Part shown: piece after piece, positions 1 through 8,125 of the stretch
Layout of the letters: each line of letters opens with the position of its first letter
Position numbering within the stretch: the first letter of the stretch is position 1
From: Bradyrhizobium hereditatis
Lineage (GTDB): Bacteria > Pseudomonadota > Alphaproteobacteria > Rhizobiales > Xanthobacteraceae
Length of the DNA: 64,000 nucleotides
NCBI RefSeq assembly: GCF_020329435.1
Contig: NZ_JAGKJK010000007.1
Span: 186,001 to 250,000 of the forward strand
Reading direction: 5' to 3'
Translations under genes and position numbers: made by a program
Notes under the pieces: model-generated
Seen by the model: only the letters and a program-made list of their open reading frames with translations
The model's database searches: none
What the model was told of the DNA's origin: nothing

Positions 1-82
1 CCGCGGAATCGAGCAAGAAGTGCAGCGAGTCACGCATCGCCTCATCATCGTCGATGACGTAGACATTTCCTCTAGTTGCCAT
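1..82 (-). CDS. fixJ: FixJ response regulator, N-terminal fragment (cut by window edge)
   Basis: Only about 27 N-terminal codons are present; the rest lies beyond the left edge. The start reads MATRGNVYVIDDDEAMRDSL, the first strand and acidic cluster (IDDDE) of a receiver domain. Its ATG overlaps the fixL stop by 11 bases (ATGGCAACTAG), the usual fixL-fixJ coupling. By family knowledge FixJ is phosphorylated by FixL at low oxygen and activates fixK transcription. Identity rests on the short N-terminus plus position directly behind fixL. Confidence 0.85.
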   Translation of the reverse strand, partial: MATRGNVYVIDDDEAMRDSLHFLLDSA

Positions 83-1598
83 CAGTCAAAATCTCGTTGG
101 GTGCAGCCGGCAGAGTGAAGCGAAACGTCGCGCCGAATGCGTGATTGGATTCGGCCCACATCCTGCCGCCATGGGCCTCGATGATGGAGCGGCTGATCGA
201 CAGCCCGACTCCCATGCCGGTTTCTTTGGTCGTAAAGAAGGTCTGGAACAGGTGCTTCTCCACATCTTCGGGGAATCCGTGACCGGTGTCGAACACCGAG
301 ACTTCTGTCATATCGTCGTCGATCGGCCGGTTAGAGACGATGAGCTCGCGCCGTGCGGACTGGGCCATGGCTTCCAGCGCGTTACGAAACAGATTGACCA
401 GCACCTGCTGGATCTGAACGCGGTCGACCAGGACATGGTCATGCTGCGGGTCCAGGCTGAAGCGGATCCGCACGTCCTGTTCGCGCGCACCGGCCAGGCC
501 AAGCGCGCCGGCTTCTTCAACCATCTTCGAAAGGCTCTCGACGCGCTTTTCGGATTCGCCGCGGGCGACGAAATCGCGCAGCCGCCGGATGATCTGCCCG
601 GCGCGGATCGCCTGTTCCGCCGCGCGAGCCATCGCGTTCTCGATTCTTGCGCGGTTCGGATCGGGGCTCGTGGCAAGCAGCCGGCGCGAGCCCTTCACGT
701 AGTTGCTGATGGCAGCAAGCGGCTGGTTAAGCTCATGTGCCAATGCAGAACCCATCTCTCCCATCGCGCTCAGCCGTGACATGTGGACGAGCTCCGACTG
801 CAGTTCCTGCAGCCGCGCCTGGGTCTGCTGATGCTCGGTGAGGTCACGGACGAAGCCGGTAAAATAGGGCATGCCGCCGGATTGCATCTCGCCGATCGAC
901 AGGTGCATCGGGAAGGTGGTACCGTCCTTTCGCTGACCGGTGACGATGCGGCCGATGCCGATGATGTGCCGTTCGCCGGTGGCGACGTATCGTGCCATAT
1001 AGCCGTCATGGCGTGAACGGTCGGGCTCGGGCATCAGGATGCTGACATTCTGCCCGATTGCCTCGCTCTGGAGGTAGCCGAACTGGCGTTCCGCCGCGCT
1101 CGAGAAGAACTGCATGATGCCGAGGCCGTTGATGACGATCATCGCGTCCGGAATGGTCTCCAGTATCAATTGCAGGTGCCTTTCGCGCGTGCGCAGGTCC
1201 TCCTCGAGCCGCTTCTCCTCGTCGAGGTCGAGCACGACCCCGGAAAGGTGGGACGGAATGCCATCCTTGTCCCTGATGACGCTGCCGCGGGCGCGGACCC
1301 AATGGCTGCCGCCGTCCTCGGGTCTTAACCGGTAGGAGAGGTCAAACGAGGCGCCGGTCTCGAGTGAACGGGAGATCGCCTGCTCGGTTCGCTCGCGGTC
1401 CTCAGGCTCGAGCAGCGAAAGGAACAGATCGTAGCTGACCGCAGCGGCATTGGAAACGCCGAACAGTTTTCGCGCGGTATTCGACCAGAACAACTCTCTG
1501 GTGGACAGGTCCATATCCCAGCCGCCGACGCCAGCGCCGTCGGCACCCAGCCGAAAGCGCTGATCGTGGCTGCCGTCGTCACACGGGAAGGGCGCCAT
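72..1598 (-). CDS. fixL: FixL oxygen-sensing heme-PAS histidine kinase
   Basis: About 508 aa, the usual FixL length. Order: N-terminal PAS-like region (about 25-130), heme-PAS (about 140-260), HisKA, then HATPase_c ending near the C-terminus. The heme pocket signature RSRHDGYMARY ... HIIGIGRIVTG is intact: the proximal heme histidine and the distal arginine (GRIV) align with H200 and R220 of B. japonicum FixL. The phospho-acceptor is in ALAHELNQPLAAISNY; G-boxes include VGLSISRSIIEAHGG. No transmembrane segment is seen, so it is the soluble Bradyrhizobium type. I chose the ATG (MAPFPC) that matches the family N-terminus; a TTG three codons upstream (base 1607) has a better spaced AAGGA and would give 511 aa. 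It is translationally coupled to fixJ. Confidence 0.97.
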   Translation of the reverse strand: MAPFPCDDGSHDQRFRLGADGAGVGGWDMDLSTRELFWSNTARKLFGVSNAAAVSYDLFLSLLEPEDRERTEQAISRSLETGASFDLSYRLRPEDGGSHWVRARGSVIRDKDGIPSHLSGVVLDLDEEKRLEEDLRTRERHLQLILETIPDAMIVINGLGIMQFFSSAAERQFGYLQSEAIGQNVSILMPEPDRSRHDGYMARYVATGERHIIGIGRIVTGQRKDGTTFPMHLSIGEMQSGGMPYFTGFVRDLTEHQQTQARLQELQSELVHMSRLSAMGEMGSALAHELNQPLAAISNYVKGSRRLLATSPDPNRARIENAMARAAEQAIRAGQIIRRLRDFVARGESEKRVESLSKMVEEAGALGLAGAREQDVRIRFSLDPQHDHVLVDRVQIQQVLVNLFRNALEAMAQSARRELIVSNRPIDDDMTEVSVFDTGHGFPEDVEKHLFQTFFTTKETGMGVGLSISRSIIEAHGGRMWAESNHAFGATFRFTLPAAPNEILTDGN

Positions 1599-1723
1599 GC
1601 CGCTCAATTGTCCTTTTCCAATTCCGGAGCGCGGATTCGGTTGAGATTTTCCCGATTATGGGCCGAATGCCCGGCCCTACTCAAGGGCGAGAAAATTTGT
1701 ACGATCGCGCTGATTTCATCCGT

Positions 1724-1737
1724 TTGACCTTGCTCAA
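1724..1737 (+). promoter_or_regulatory. FixK box upstream of the CBS-domain gene
   Basis: TTGACCTTGCTCAA, a perfect TTGA-N6-TCAA site. Its centre (1730.5) predicts a start of transcription near 1771, 23 bases before the CBS gene start. It lies between the divergent fixL and CBS genes, but the spacing fits the plus-strand gene. Confidence 0.75.
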
Positions 1738-1793
1738 TGTGCGCGGCCGCCCCGCGTGCTTGAAGTGGCGCCGTCGACAGCGAGGATTTCGCC

Positions 1794-2234
1794 TTGTACA
1801 AGTTTATCGAGCAGACGGTTGCCAATTACATGACGCGCGAGCCTAGGACGGTTGCCCGCGATATGACGATGTGTGAACTCGGCGATCTTTTCGAGAAGCA
1901 AGATTTCAACGCCTATCCGGTCATGGACGAATCGCAGGTGGTCGGCGTCATCTCGAAGTTTGACTACCTGTCCTGCTTCGTTTTCACGCCGCCGCGCATC
2001 ATCCCGCGCTACCGCGACCTGATGCAGCGGGCCGCCGTTGATCTGATGACAGCGGAATTCATTTATGTCGCTCCCGAAACTAGGCTGACCCGCGTGCTGG
2101 AGCTGATGGTCAACCACCGACTCCGCAGCATGCCAGTGCTCGACAACGAGCAGCGGCTTGCCGGCATTATTTCGCGGAAGGACGTGATGCGGGCGCTGCA
2201 GGATTGCGCCGCGGCGGACGCTGACCGAGTCTGA
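1794..2234 (+). CDS. Tandem CBS-domain protein
   Basis: 146 aa made almost entirely of two CBS motifs (about 13-61 and 84-137), each with the repeat signature MTRE-P-T ... F-AYPVMDES-VVGVISKFD and MTAEFI-V-PET ... RSMPVLDNEQRLAGIISRKD. CBS pairs bind adenine nucleotides or SAM and act as energy or ligand sensors; no effector domain is attached here, so the target is unknown. The start is TTG with a GAGGAT upstream; the next in-frame ATG (1830) would cut into the first motif. A FixK box 57 bases upstream and the position between fixL and fixK suggest a low-oxygen role. Confidence 0.85.
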   Translation: MYKFIEQTVANYMTREPRTVARDMTMCELGDLFEKQDFNAYPVMDESQVVGVISKFDYLSCFVFTPPRIIPRYRDLMQRAAVDLMTAEFIYVAPETRLTRVLELMVNHRLRSMPVLDNEQRLAGIISRKDVMRALQDCAAADADRV

Positions 2235-3402
2235 TCGCAGCAGTGCCGCGTATGACCGGCAGTCGCTTGAGGTCAATGAGTTGAGCAGCGTTCGGATCGG
2301 GCGCGCCATCCTCCGAACTATCCCGGCGGGGAATGTGGGCCATCCGGATTGTCGTCTTGAACTGCGACGTCTGGTGGAGCATTGGTTCGTATGGGTCTAT
2401 AGCGGCCTGCCCTCTCCGGGGGCCAGGAGTTCAGTCGATTCCGAGCAACGTAGCCAAACGTTAGCGCTCCGGTGAGCACGAATCGGGTGCTCGCCAGGCA
2501 TGCTTGATCGGTCGTTTCTCCCAAGAGGTGCTGCGCTGTCGATTTATCCAGTACAACACCAGGGTGACTGGAACCACCGGTAGCATAGCCTCGAAAGGAT
2601 AGTCGCGCACTGGCCGGTGACTCCAACACGAAATCCGAGATTGGATTGATCCGGGCAATCCAAACCAACACAACTTCCACAATTCGGATTTGTGAGGTGA
2701 ATGGCACTGCCGCCTTCCTTGCTCCTCGCGGACCCGGCAGGGCGGCGACGCGATCAGACCGTCGATCGAGGCATATTCGCCGGGAGCGAACGCTCGTCCT
2801 TGAATGAATCGGACTTCGTGGGGGCCGGCGGAGTGAGGAATCATAGTGCAACACCAGCCGCCTCCTTGACGGCGAACGAGTTGGCCGAGCGCGTTTGCCT
2901 CATAGGGCCGCAGTCTTGCGAAGCGGCACGCTGCGCGGCGGGCCCGCCAGAGTTTGGCGTCGATCCTGAAGTCATCGTCCAGCGGCGCAACGATCACATG
3001 GCCCGTGCCCTCACCGCCTTCGGGGTGACCCGACTGTCGCCCAGGCTCCAGCCGGATGTTGCGAAAACTGCGATGGGAGGGAGGATCAAGGATCGGCTTC
3101 AGGGAGGGTTTCTTCGTGGCGATCTTGCTCTGTTCAACAGGCAGCTTAAGTGGGATCTTTAAGTGGGAGCTGGCTAGCTGCGGGCTTGGTCAGGCCTTGA
3201 TAATGATGCTGACCAGCGGCACGAGCAGGCTGACCGTCCGTTCAAGGGATGGTGCAGCAGGCCCGAGACCCACGATAGCGGGGCGCCTCGATCTGGAGCG
3301 CGTCAAGGGAGGTACCGTGGATCTCATTGGCAAGCTCGAGCTCGCGCCCTTAACGACCTCCGCGGGGCGCGGAACGACGCAGCCTCAGGGCTTCTCCGGC
3401 GA
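2235..3402. other. Mostly non-coding gap between CBS gene and fixK
   Basis: About 1.2 kb with no ORF I can defend. The only recognisable content is a decayed minus-strand gene (see 2700..3085). The remainder shows short overlapping open frames without ribosome sites or family signatures. Confidence 0.6.
2700..3085 (-). pseudogene. Remnant of a small conserved rhizobial hypothetical protein
   Basis: Read on the minus strand, the frame gives SFRNIRLEPGR ... GHPEGGEGTGHVIVAPLDDD-RIDAKLWRARRAACR ... LVRRQGGGW ... FIQGRAFAPGEYASI. This resembles a roughly 115 aa hypothetical family common in Bradyrhizobium (pattern FRNIRLELAR-HPEG-HGY-FVAPLD ... W--HR--CRVRRF ... HL-HR-GG-W ... F--GEYVSI), which I recall from memory. 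There is no start codon before FRNIR and the C-terminal part has diverged, so I call it a remnant. Function of the family is unknown to me. Confidence 0.4.
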
Positions 3403-3416
3403 TTGATCTGCATCAA
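3403..3416 (+). promoter_or_regulatory. FixK box upstream of fixK
   Basis: TTGATCTGCATCAA, a fully symmetric TTGAT-N4-ATCAA site. Centre 3409.5 predicts a start of transcription near 3450; TACACT at 3440-3445 sits where a -10 element should be. It implies that this fixK is controlled by another FixK/FNR protein or by itself. Confidence 0.85.
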
Positions 3417-3505
3417 CAACATCTCATCCCTACGGACGCTACACTGCATCGACCCGCAGGGAAACGCGCCCATGAGGCGCCTGCAGGCGGCAATCGGAGG
3501 GACGT

Positions 3506-4225
3506 GTGAAGATTTCGGTTTTGGGGGAAGGAATGCATTTTCGATCGTGTCACGATTGCACGGCGAGGGGCTTTGCCATCTGCGCAGCGCTCGACAAGAC
3601 TGAATTGCGCGAATTGGCGCAGCTGTCGCGGCATGTTCGTTTCGAATCAGGCGCCACCGTGTTCGCACAGGCAAACATAGCAACGTCGTTCTTCAGCGTG
3701 CATGCGGGTACCCTGCGCCTCTACAAGCTGTTGCCGGACAGTCGGCGGCAGATCGTCGGTTTTGCATTGCCAGGCGATTTCCTCGGGCTCCCCGGCTTGC
3801 CGCACCACGAATTCTCCGCTGACGCGGTCGGCCGTGTCACGCTGTGTCAGTTCCCCAAGGAGTCATTCGCGACATTCGCCGAGAAACGGCCGCAGTTGCT
3901 GCGCCGCATGGTCGAATTGGCGGGCCACGAGCTGGCCCGGGCACACGAACATATGGTCTTGCTCGGACGGCGCTCCGCCGAAGAGAAGATAGCGAGCTTC
4001 CTGATCGGCTGGCGCGACCGACTGAGTGGAATTGGACGTGGCGGAGAAATTCTGCCGCTGCCGATGAAAAGGCTGGACATCGCGGATCATCTGGGGCTCA
4101 CCATCGAGACGGTGAGCCGCACCTTCTCGAAGCTCGAACGTGATGGTGTGATCCAAACCTTTGCGAGTGGCGTCGTCCTGTTGGATGCCCCGCGCGCCGA
4201 AGCGTTGTCTGCGGGCGTAAGTTGA
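3506..4225 (+). CDS. fixK: FNR-type FixK transcriptional regulator (FixK1/FnrN-like)
   Basis: 239 aa CRP/FNR-family regulator: effector-binding beta-barrel (about 35-150), dimer helix, and winged HTH with the recognition helix ETVSRTFSKLERDG (about 201-214). The E-x2-SR core predicts binding to TTGA-N6-TCAA. Unlike the oxygen-insensitive FixK2 type it carries cysteines in the FNR pattern: C15-x2-C18-x7-C26 plus C114, consistent with an oxygen-labile [4Fe-4S] cluster as in FnrN, AadR and B. japonicum FixK1. The chosen GTG start follows a GGAGGG; an ATG at 3533 (MHFRSCHDC) is an alternative that keeps all cysteines. It has its own FixK box. Confidence 0.92.
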   Translation: MKISVLGEGMHFRSCHDCTARGFAICAALDKTELRELAQLSRHVRFESGATVFAQANIATSFFSVHAGTLRLYKLLPDSRRQIVGFALPGDFLGLPGLPHHEFSADAVGRVTLCQFPKESFATFAEKRPQLLRRMVELAGHELARAHEHMVLLGRRSAEEKIASFLIGWRDRLSGIGRGGEILPLPMKRLDIADHLGLTIETVSRTFSKLERDGVIQTFASGVVLLDAPRAEALSAGVS

Positions 4226-4256
4226 AGCGCGTCGCGTAGGGTTCTTTTGTCCTGGT

Positions 4257-4270
4257 TTGATCAAGGTCAA
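4257..4270 (+). promoter_or_regulatory. FixK box upstream of the small membrane protein
   Basis: TTGATCAAGGTCAA (TTGA-N6-TCAA). Predicted transcription start near 4304; TTATAT at 4293-4298 sits at the -10 position and the gene begins at 4325. Confidence 0.75.
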
Positions 4271-4324
4271 AGACGTCTCTGTTGAAACGGCGTTATATCC
4301 GCATCAGCTTTAATGGAGGTCGTC

Positions 4325-4465
4325 ATGCCCGCCGATGCGCTCTTGGTTTCCGCAGCCGTCATCTCGGTCTTCATGATTTTCGCCGCTGCTCTTGCTTGGG
4401 CCAGTGTCCAATCACCAAGGTCGCATCAGGCAACACCGGGAGCGCGCAAGCGTCGTCCATTCTGA
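4325..4465 (+). CDS. Small single-span membrane protein preceding fixN
   Basis: 46 aa starting MPADALLVSAAVISVF, with one hydrophobic helix (about 5-27) followed by a basic tail ending RKRRPF. A perfect GGAGGT lies four bases before the ATG, and a FixK box with a good -10 lies upstream, so it is very likely expressed. Small one-helix proteins are often found just before fixNOQP in rhizobia. An in-frame ATG at 4313 overlaps the ribosome site and is unlikely. Function unknown; it may be an oxidase accessory peptide, by position only. Confidence 0.7.
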   Translation: MPADALLVSAAVISVFMIFAAALAWASVQSPRSHQATPGARKRRPF

Positions 4466-4528
4466 TTCCTTCAGGCAGCTGCTGGAGCTGGTGCAAAACG
4501 CTCGCCGGCCGCAGGGGTAGCTGACGGG

Positions 4529-4542
4529 TTGATCTCAATCAA
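4529..4542 (+). promoter_or_regulatory. FixK box of fixNOQP
   Basis: TTGATCTCAATCAA, fully symmetric. Centre 4535.5 predicts transcription start near 4576, 25 bases before the chosen fixN ATG. An open frame running through this box from a TTG at 4529 is therefore not the real fixN start. Confidence 0.88.
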
Positions 4543-4600
4543 GGACAACACAGCGAGACCCGGGCTGACGGGGCAGGCGTCCATGCAAAGAGAATCACAC

Positions 4601-6250
4601 ATGCAGCAATCTCAATGCACGAAATGGATGACTCACGGCGAAGCCGGGCTGATGCTATTCTTCTCGATGGCGGCCTTCGTCTGCGCGTTCGCAGCCGCCA
4701 AGGCGCTGGACGCGCCGTTCGCGTTTCATGCTTCGCTCGCTGCCGTGGCAAGCGGCGTCGCCTCCTTCGCCATCATGAATCGGTATCTCGACCGCCCCGC
4801 GTCGTTGCCGCCGGAGGAGATCAACGGGAAGCCGAACTATAATGTCGGTCCGATCAAGTTTGCTTCCTTCATGGCGATGTTCTGGGGCATCGCCGGCTTC
4901 GCCGTCGGGCTCTTGATCGCATCGCAGCTCGCCTGGCCGGCGCTGAACTTCGATCTACCGTGGACCAGCTTCGGCCGGCTCCGGCCGCTGCACACCTCGG
5001 CGGTGATCTTCGCCTTCGGTGGCAACGTGCTGATCGCGACCTCGTTCTATGTGGTGCAGCGGACCTGCCGGACGCGGCTCGTGGGCGATCTCGCGCCATG
5101 GTTCGTCGTGCTCGGCTACAACTTCTTCATTTTGATCGCGGGCACCGGCTATCTACTTGGCGTGACGCAATCCAAGGAATATGCCGAGCCCGAATGGTAC
5201 GCCGATCTGTGGCTAACGATCGTCTGGGTCGTCTATCTCGTCGTGTTCGTGATGACGCTGGTGAAGCGCAAGGAGCCGCACATCTTTGTCGCCAACTGGT
5301 TTTATCTCGCCTTCATCGTCACCATCGCCGTGCTGCATCTCGGCAATAACCCGGCGCTGCCGGTCTCGGTGTTCGGCTCGAAGTCCTACATCGCCTGGGG
5401 CGGTGTGCAGGATGCGATGTTCCAGTGGTGGTACGGGCATAACGCGGTCGGCTTCTTCCTGACGGCCGGCTTCCTCGCCATCATGTACTACTTCATCCCG
5501 AAACGCGCCGAGCGGCCGGTCTATTCCTATCGACTGTCGATCATTCACTTCTGGGCCCTGATCTTTCTCTACATCTGGGCCGGCCCGCACCATCTGCACC
5601 ACACGGCGCTGCCGGATTGGACGCAGACGCTCGGCATGACCTTCTCGATCATGTTGTGGATGCCGTCCTGGGGCGGCATGATCAATGGCCTGATGACGCT
5701 GTCCGGCGCCTGGGACAAGCTCCGCACCGATCCCGTGCTGCGCATGCTCGTGGTGTCGGTCGCCTTCTACGGCATGTCGACCTTCGAAGGGCCGATGATG
5801 TCAATCAAGGTCGTGAACTCGCTGAGCCACTATACCGACTGGACCATCGGCCATGTGCATTCCGGCGCGCTGGGCTGGGTCGGCTTCGTTTCCTTTGGCG
5901 CGCTGTACTGCCTGATTCCATGGCTATGGGATCGCAAGGGTCTCTACAGCTTGAAGCTGGTCAACTGGCACTTCTGGACCGCCACCATCGGCATCGTGCT
6001 CTACATCTCCGCGATGTGGGTCTCCGGAATTCTGCAGGGCCTGATGTGGCGTGCCTACACCTCGCTCGGCTTTCTCGAATATTCTTTCCTCGAGACGGTG
6101 GAAGCGATGCACCCGTTCTACGTTATCCGTGCCGCCGGCGGCGCGCTGTTCCTGATTGGCGCGCTGATCATGGCCTATAATCTATGGATGACGGTGCGGG
6201 CAAGCGAGGCGGATGTCGGCACAGAGCTCGCGTTGCAGGCGGCGGAATAA
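4601..6250 (+). CDS. fixN: cbb3-type cytochrome c oxidase subunit I
   Basis: 549 aa, polytopic inner-membrane catalytic subunit that reduces O2 to water at the low-spin heme b / high-spin b3-CuB centre. Visible ligands: LHTSAVIFAFGGN (low-spin heme), WWYGHNAVGFF (CuB histidine), GPHHLHHTALPDW (CuB pair) and IGHVHSGALGWVGF (heme b3 and b). The sequence is close to B. japonicum FixN throughout. I chose the ATG at 4601 (MQQSQCTKWMTHGEAG) because it matches the family N-terminus length; ATGs at 4583 and 4628 are alternatives. First gene of fixNOQP, with 11 bases to fixO. Confidence 0.98.
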   Translation: MQQSQCTKWMTHGEAGLMLFFSMAAFVCAFAAAKALDAPFAFHASLAAVASGVASFAIMNRYLDRPASLPPEEINGKPNYNVGPIKFASFMAMFWGIAGFAVGLLIASQLAWPALNFDLPWTSFGRLRPLHTSAVIFAFGGNVLIATSFYVVQRTCRTRLVGDLAPWFVVLGYNFFILIAGTGYLLGVTQSKEYAEPEWYADLWLTIVWVVYLVVFVMTLVKRKEPHIFVANWFYLAFIVTIAVLHLGNNPALPVSVFGSKSYIAWGGVQDAMFQWWYGHNAVGFFLTAGFLAIMYYFIPKRAERPVYSYRLSIIHFWALIFLYIWAGPHHLHHTALPDWTQTLGMTFSIMLWMPSWGGMINGLMTLSGAWDKLRTDPVLRMLVVSVAFYGMSTFEGPMMSIKVVNSLSHYTDWTIGHVHSGALGWVGFVSFGALYCLIPWLWDRKGLYSLKLVNWHFWTATIGIVLYISAMWVSGILQGLMWRAYTSLGFLEYSFLETVEAMHPFYVIRAAGGALFLIGALIMAYNLWMTVRASEADVGTELALQAAE

Positions 6251-6261
6251 GGAGCGATCGG

Positions 6262-6996
6262 ATGTCCTTCTGGACCCGCCATCAAATCTTCGAGAAGAAT
6301 TCGGTCATCCTGATCGCGGGCATTCTGGTTGTGATTGCGATCGGCGGCCTGGTCGAGATCACGCCGTTGTTCTACCTGAAAAGCACGATCGAGGTGGTCG
6401 ATGGCGTCAGGCCCTACACACCGCTCGAACTAGCTGGCCGCAATATCTATGTCCGCGAGGGCTGCTATCTCTGCCACTCGCAGATGGTCCGGCCGCTCCG
6501 CGATGAGGTTGAGCGCTATGGCCACTTCTCGCTGGCTGCCGAGAGCATGTACGACCATCCATTCCAGTGGGGTTCGAAGCGCACTGGGCCGGATCTCGCG
6601 CGGGTCGGCGCAAAGTATTCCGATGAGTGGCACGTCACTCACCTAACCAATCCGCGCGCCATTGTGCCGCAGTCGGTGATGCCGGGCTATCCGTTCCTCG
6701 CCCAGACCGAGGTCGACACCGCTGTTGTCGCCGATAACCTCAAGGCCAGCCGCGTCGTTGGCGTGCCCTATTCGGACGAGCAAATCAGGAACGCGGTCGC
6801 CGACCTGAAGGCGCAGGCCGATCCGGACAATGTCGGCACCGATGCGCTCGCGAAGCGCTATCCAAAAGCTGTGATCCGCAATTTCGACAGCAAGGCCGGT
6901 GCGCCGACCGAGATGGATGCGCTGGTCGCATATCTGCAGATGCTCGGCACGCTGGTCGACTTCAAGCTCTACAACGAAAAGGCCAATCTTCGCTGA
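6262..6996 (+). CDS. fixO: cbb3-type cytochrome c oxidase subunit II (monoheme cytochrome c)
   Basis: 244 aa. One N-terminal membrane anchor (about 15-35) followed by a periplasmic domain with one c-type heme site C68-YL-C71-H72; an M in SVMPGYPF is the likely axial ligand. FixO passes electrons from FixP to FixN. AGGAGCG precedes the ATG; an upstream start that would overlap fixN is not needed. Second gene of fixNOQP. Confidence 0.97.
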   Translation: MSFWTRHQIFEKNSVILIAGILVVIAIGGLVEITPLFYLKSTIEVVDGVRPYTPLELAGRNIYVREGCYLCHSQMVRPLRDEVERYGHFSLAAESMYDHPFQWGSKRTGPDLARVGAKYSDEWHVTHLTNPRAIVPQSVMPGYPFLAQTEVDTAVVADNLKASRVVGVPYSDEQIRNAVADLKAQADPDNVGTDALAKRYPKAVIRNFDSKAGAPTEMDALVAYLQMLGTLVDFKLYNEKANLR

Positions 6997-7007
6997 GAGG
7001 CAGGACG

Positions 7008-7172
7008 ATGAAAGCAATCTTGACCGTGCACAACATCGCGTCGGACCTCGTCACCAGCGTGTGGACGCCGGTCTTCGTCGGCCTGTTCATTGCGATCGTG
7101 ATCTACGCGCTTTGGCCGCGCAACCAGGCGGTTTTCGACCAGGCATCTCGGATGCCGTTGCGGGAGGACTGA
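7008..7172 (+). CDS. fixQ: cbb3-type oxidase small subunit FixQ
   Basis: 54 aa: MKAILTVHNIASDLVTSVW then one membrane helix (about 20-36) ending in YALWPRNQ, and a short polar tail. This is the usual FixQ/CcoQ shape and size. It stabilises the FixNOP complex in the family. GAGAGGCAGG precedes the ATG; six bases separate its stop from fixP. Confidence 0.95.
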   Translation: MKAILTVHNIASDLVTSVWTPVFVGLFIAIVIYALWPRNQAVFDQASRMPLRED

Positions 7173-7178
7173 GAGGTC

Positions 7179-8048
7179 ATGGCGGAAAGCGAACTCGACA
7201 AGGTTTCCGGCAAGACCACCACCGGTCACCAGTGGGACGGCATCAAGGAACTCAATACACCGCTGCCGCGCTGGTGGCTGATCACCTTCTACGCCACCAT
7301 ACTGTGGGCGATGGGCTATTGGGTTGTGTACCCGGCTTGGCCGCTTCTGTGGAGCTACACCAGGGGCGCGCTCAACTATTCGACGCGCGCCGCGGTCGCC
7401 GTCGAGCTTGCCAATCTGGAAAAGATCCGCGGCGACAAGATGATTGCGCTGGGTGCGGCTTCGCTCGCCGATATCGAAAAGGATCCGGCGCTGTTGGCGC
7501 TGGCGCGCGCTCGCGGCAAGGCCGCGTTCGGCGACAATTGCGCGCCTTGCCACGGCTCGGGCGGCGCCGGCGCAAAAGGCTATCCCAACCTGAACGATGA
7601 CGACTGGTTGTGGGGCGGCTCGCTCGACCAGATTGTGCAGACCATCCAGTTCGGCGCGCGCTCGGGTCACACCAAGACCCATGAGGGGGCGATGCTCGCC
7701 TTCGGCAAGGATGGCATCTTGAAGCCGGACGAGATTGGCACGGTCGCCAACTATGTGCGCTCGCTCTCGGGCTTGTCGACGCGCCAGGGTTACGATGTCG
7801 CCGCCGGCGCAAAAATTTTCGTCGAGAATTGCACGAGCTGTCATGGTGAGGCGGGCAAGGGCAACCAGGAGCTCGGCGCGCCCAATCTCACTGACAAGAT
7901 CTGGCTCTACGGATCGGATGAGGCGACCCTGATTGAGACCATCACGATTGGTCGGGCCGGCGTGATGCCGGCGTGGGTGGGCCGGCTTGATCCCTCCACC
8001 ATCAAGGCGCTGGCGGTCTACGTCCACACGCTCGGCGGCGGCAAGTAG
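7179..8048 (+). CDS. fixP: cbb3-type cytochrome c oxidase subunit III (diheme cytochrome c)
   Basis: 289 aa with one N-terminal membrane helix (about 34-55) and two cytochrome c domains: C121-AP-C124-H125 and C218-TS-C221-H222. FixP accepts electrons from the bc1 complex or cytochrome c and hands them to FixO. It ends with GRLDPSTIKALAVYVHTLGGGK, typical of the family. Last gene of fixNOQP; a separate FixK box follows before fixG. Confidence 0.98.
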   Translation: MAESELDKVSGKTTTGHQWDGIKELNTPLPRWWLITFYATILWAMGYWVVYPAWPLLWSYTRGALNYSTRAAVAVELANLEKIRGDKMIALGAASLADIEKDPALLALARARGKAAFGDNCAPCHGSGGAGAKGYPNLNDDDWLWGGSLDQIVQTIQFGARSGHTKTHEGAMLAFGKDGILKPDEIGTVANYVRSLSGLSTRQGYDVAAGAKIFVENCTSCHGEAGKGNQELGAPNLTDKIWLYGSDEATLIETITIGRAGVMPAWVGRLDPSTIKALAVYVHTLGGGK

Positions 8049-8074
8049 CGGAGCAAAGGGAAGCGGCGTTGGGT

Positions 8075-8088
8075 TTGCGCTGGATCAA
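8075..8088 (+). promoter_or_regulatory. FixK-type box between fixP and fixG
   Basis: TTGCGCTGGATCAA fits TTG[A/C]-N6-[T/G]CAA. The predicted transcription start (about 8122) falls only four bases before the fixG ATG and downstream of its ribosome site, and no good -10 is visible, so function is less certain than for the other boxes. Confidence 0.6.
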
Positions 8089-8125
8089 CCTGGCAGAGAG
8101 GAGGAGACTAGGAGAGCGCGGGCCC

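Noticed and set aside
4529..4600. TTG start of fixN at 4529
   Set aside because: The start would lie on the FixK box and upstream of the predicted transcription start; ATG 4601 matches the FixN family N-terminus.
6969..8027. 352-codon minus-strand frame across fixQ and fixP
   Set aside because: Shadow of the heme-protein genes; no ribosome site or family signature.
8069..8125. N-terminal extension of fixG from a TTG at 8069
   Set aside because: It runs through a FixK box and lacks family similarity; ATG 8126 has a ribosome site and fits FixG.
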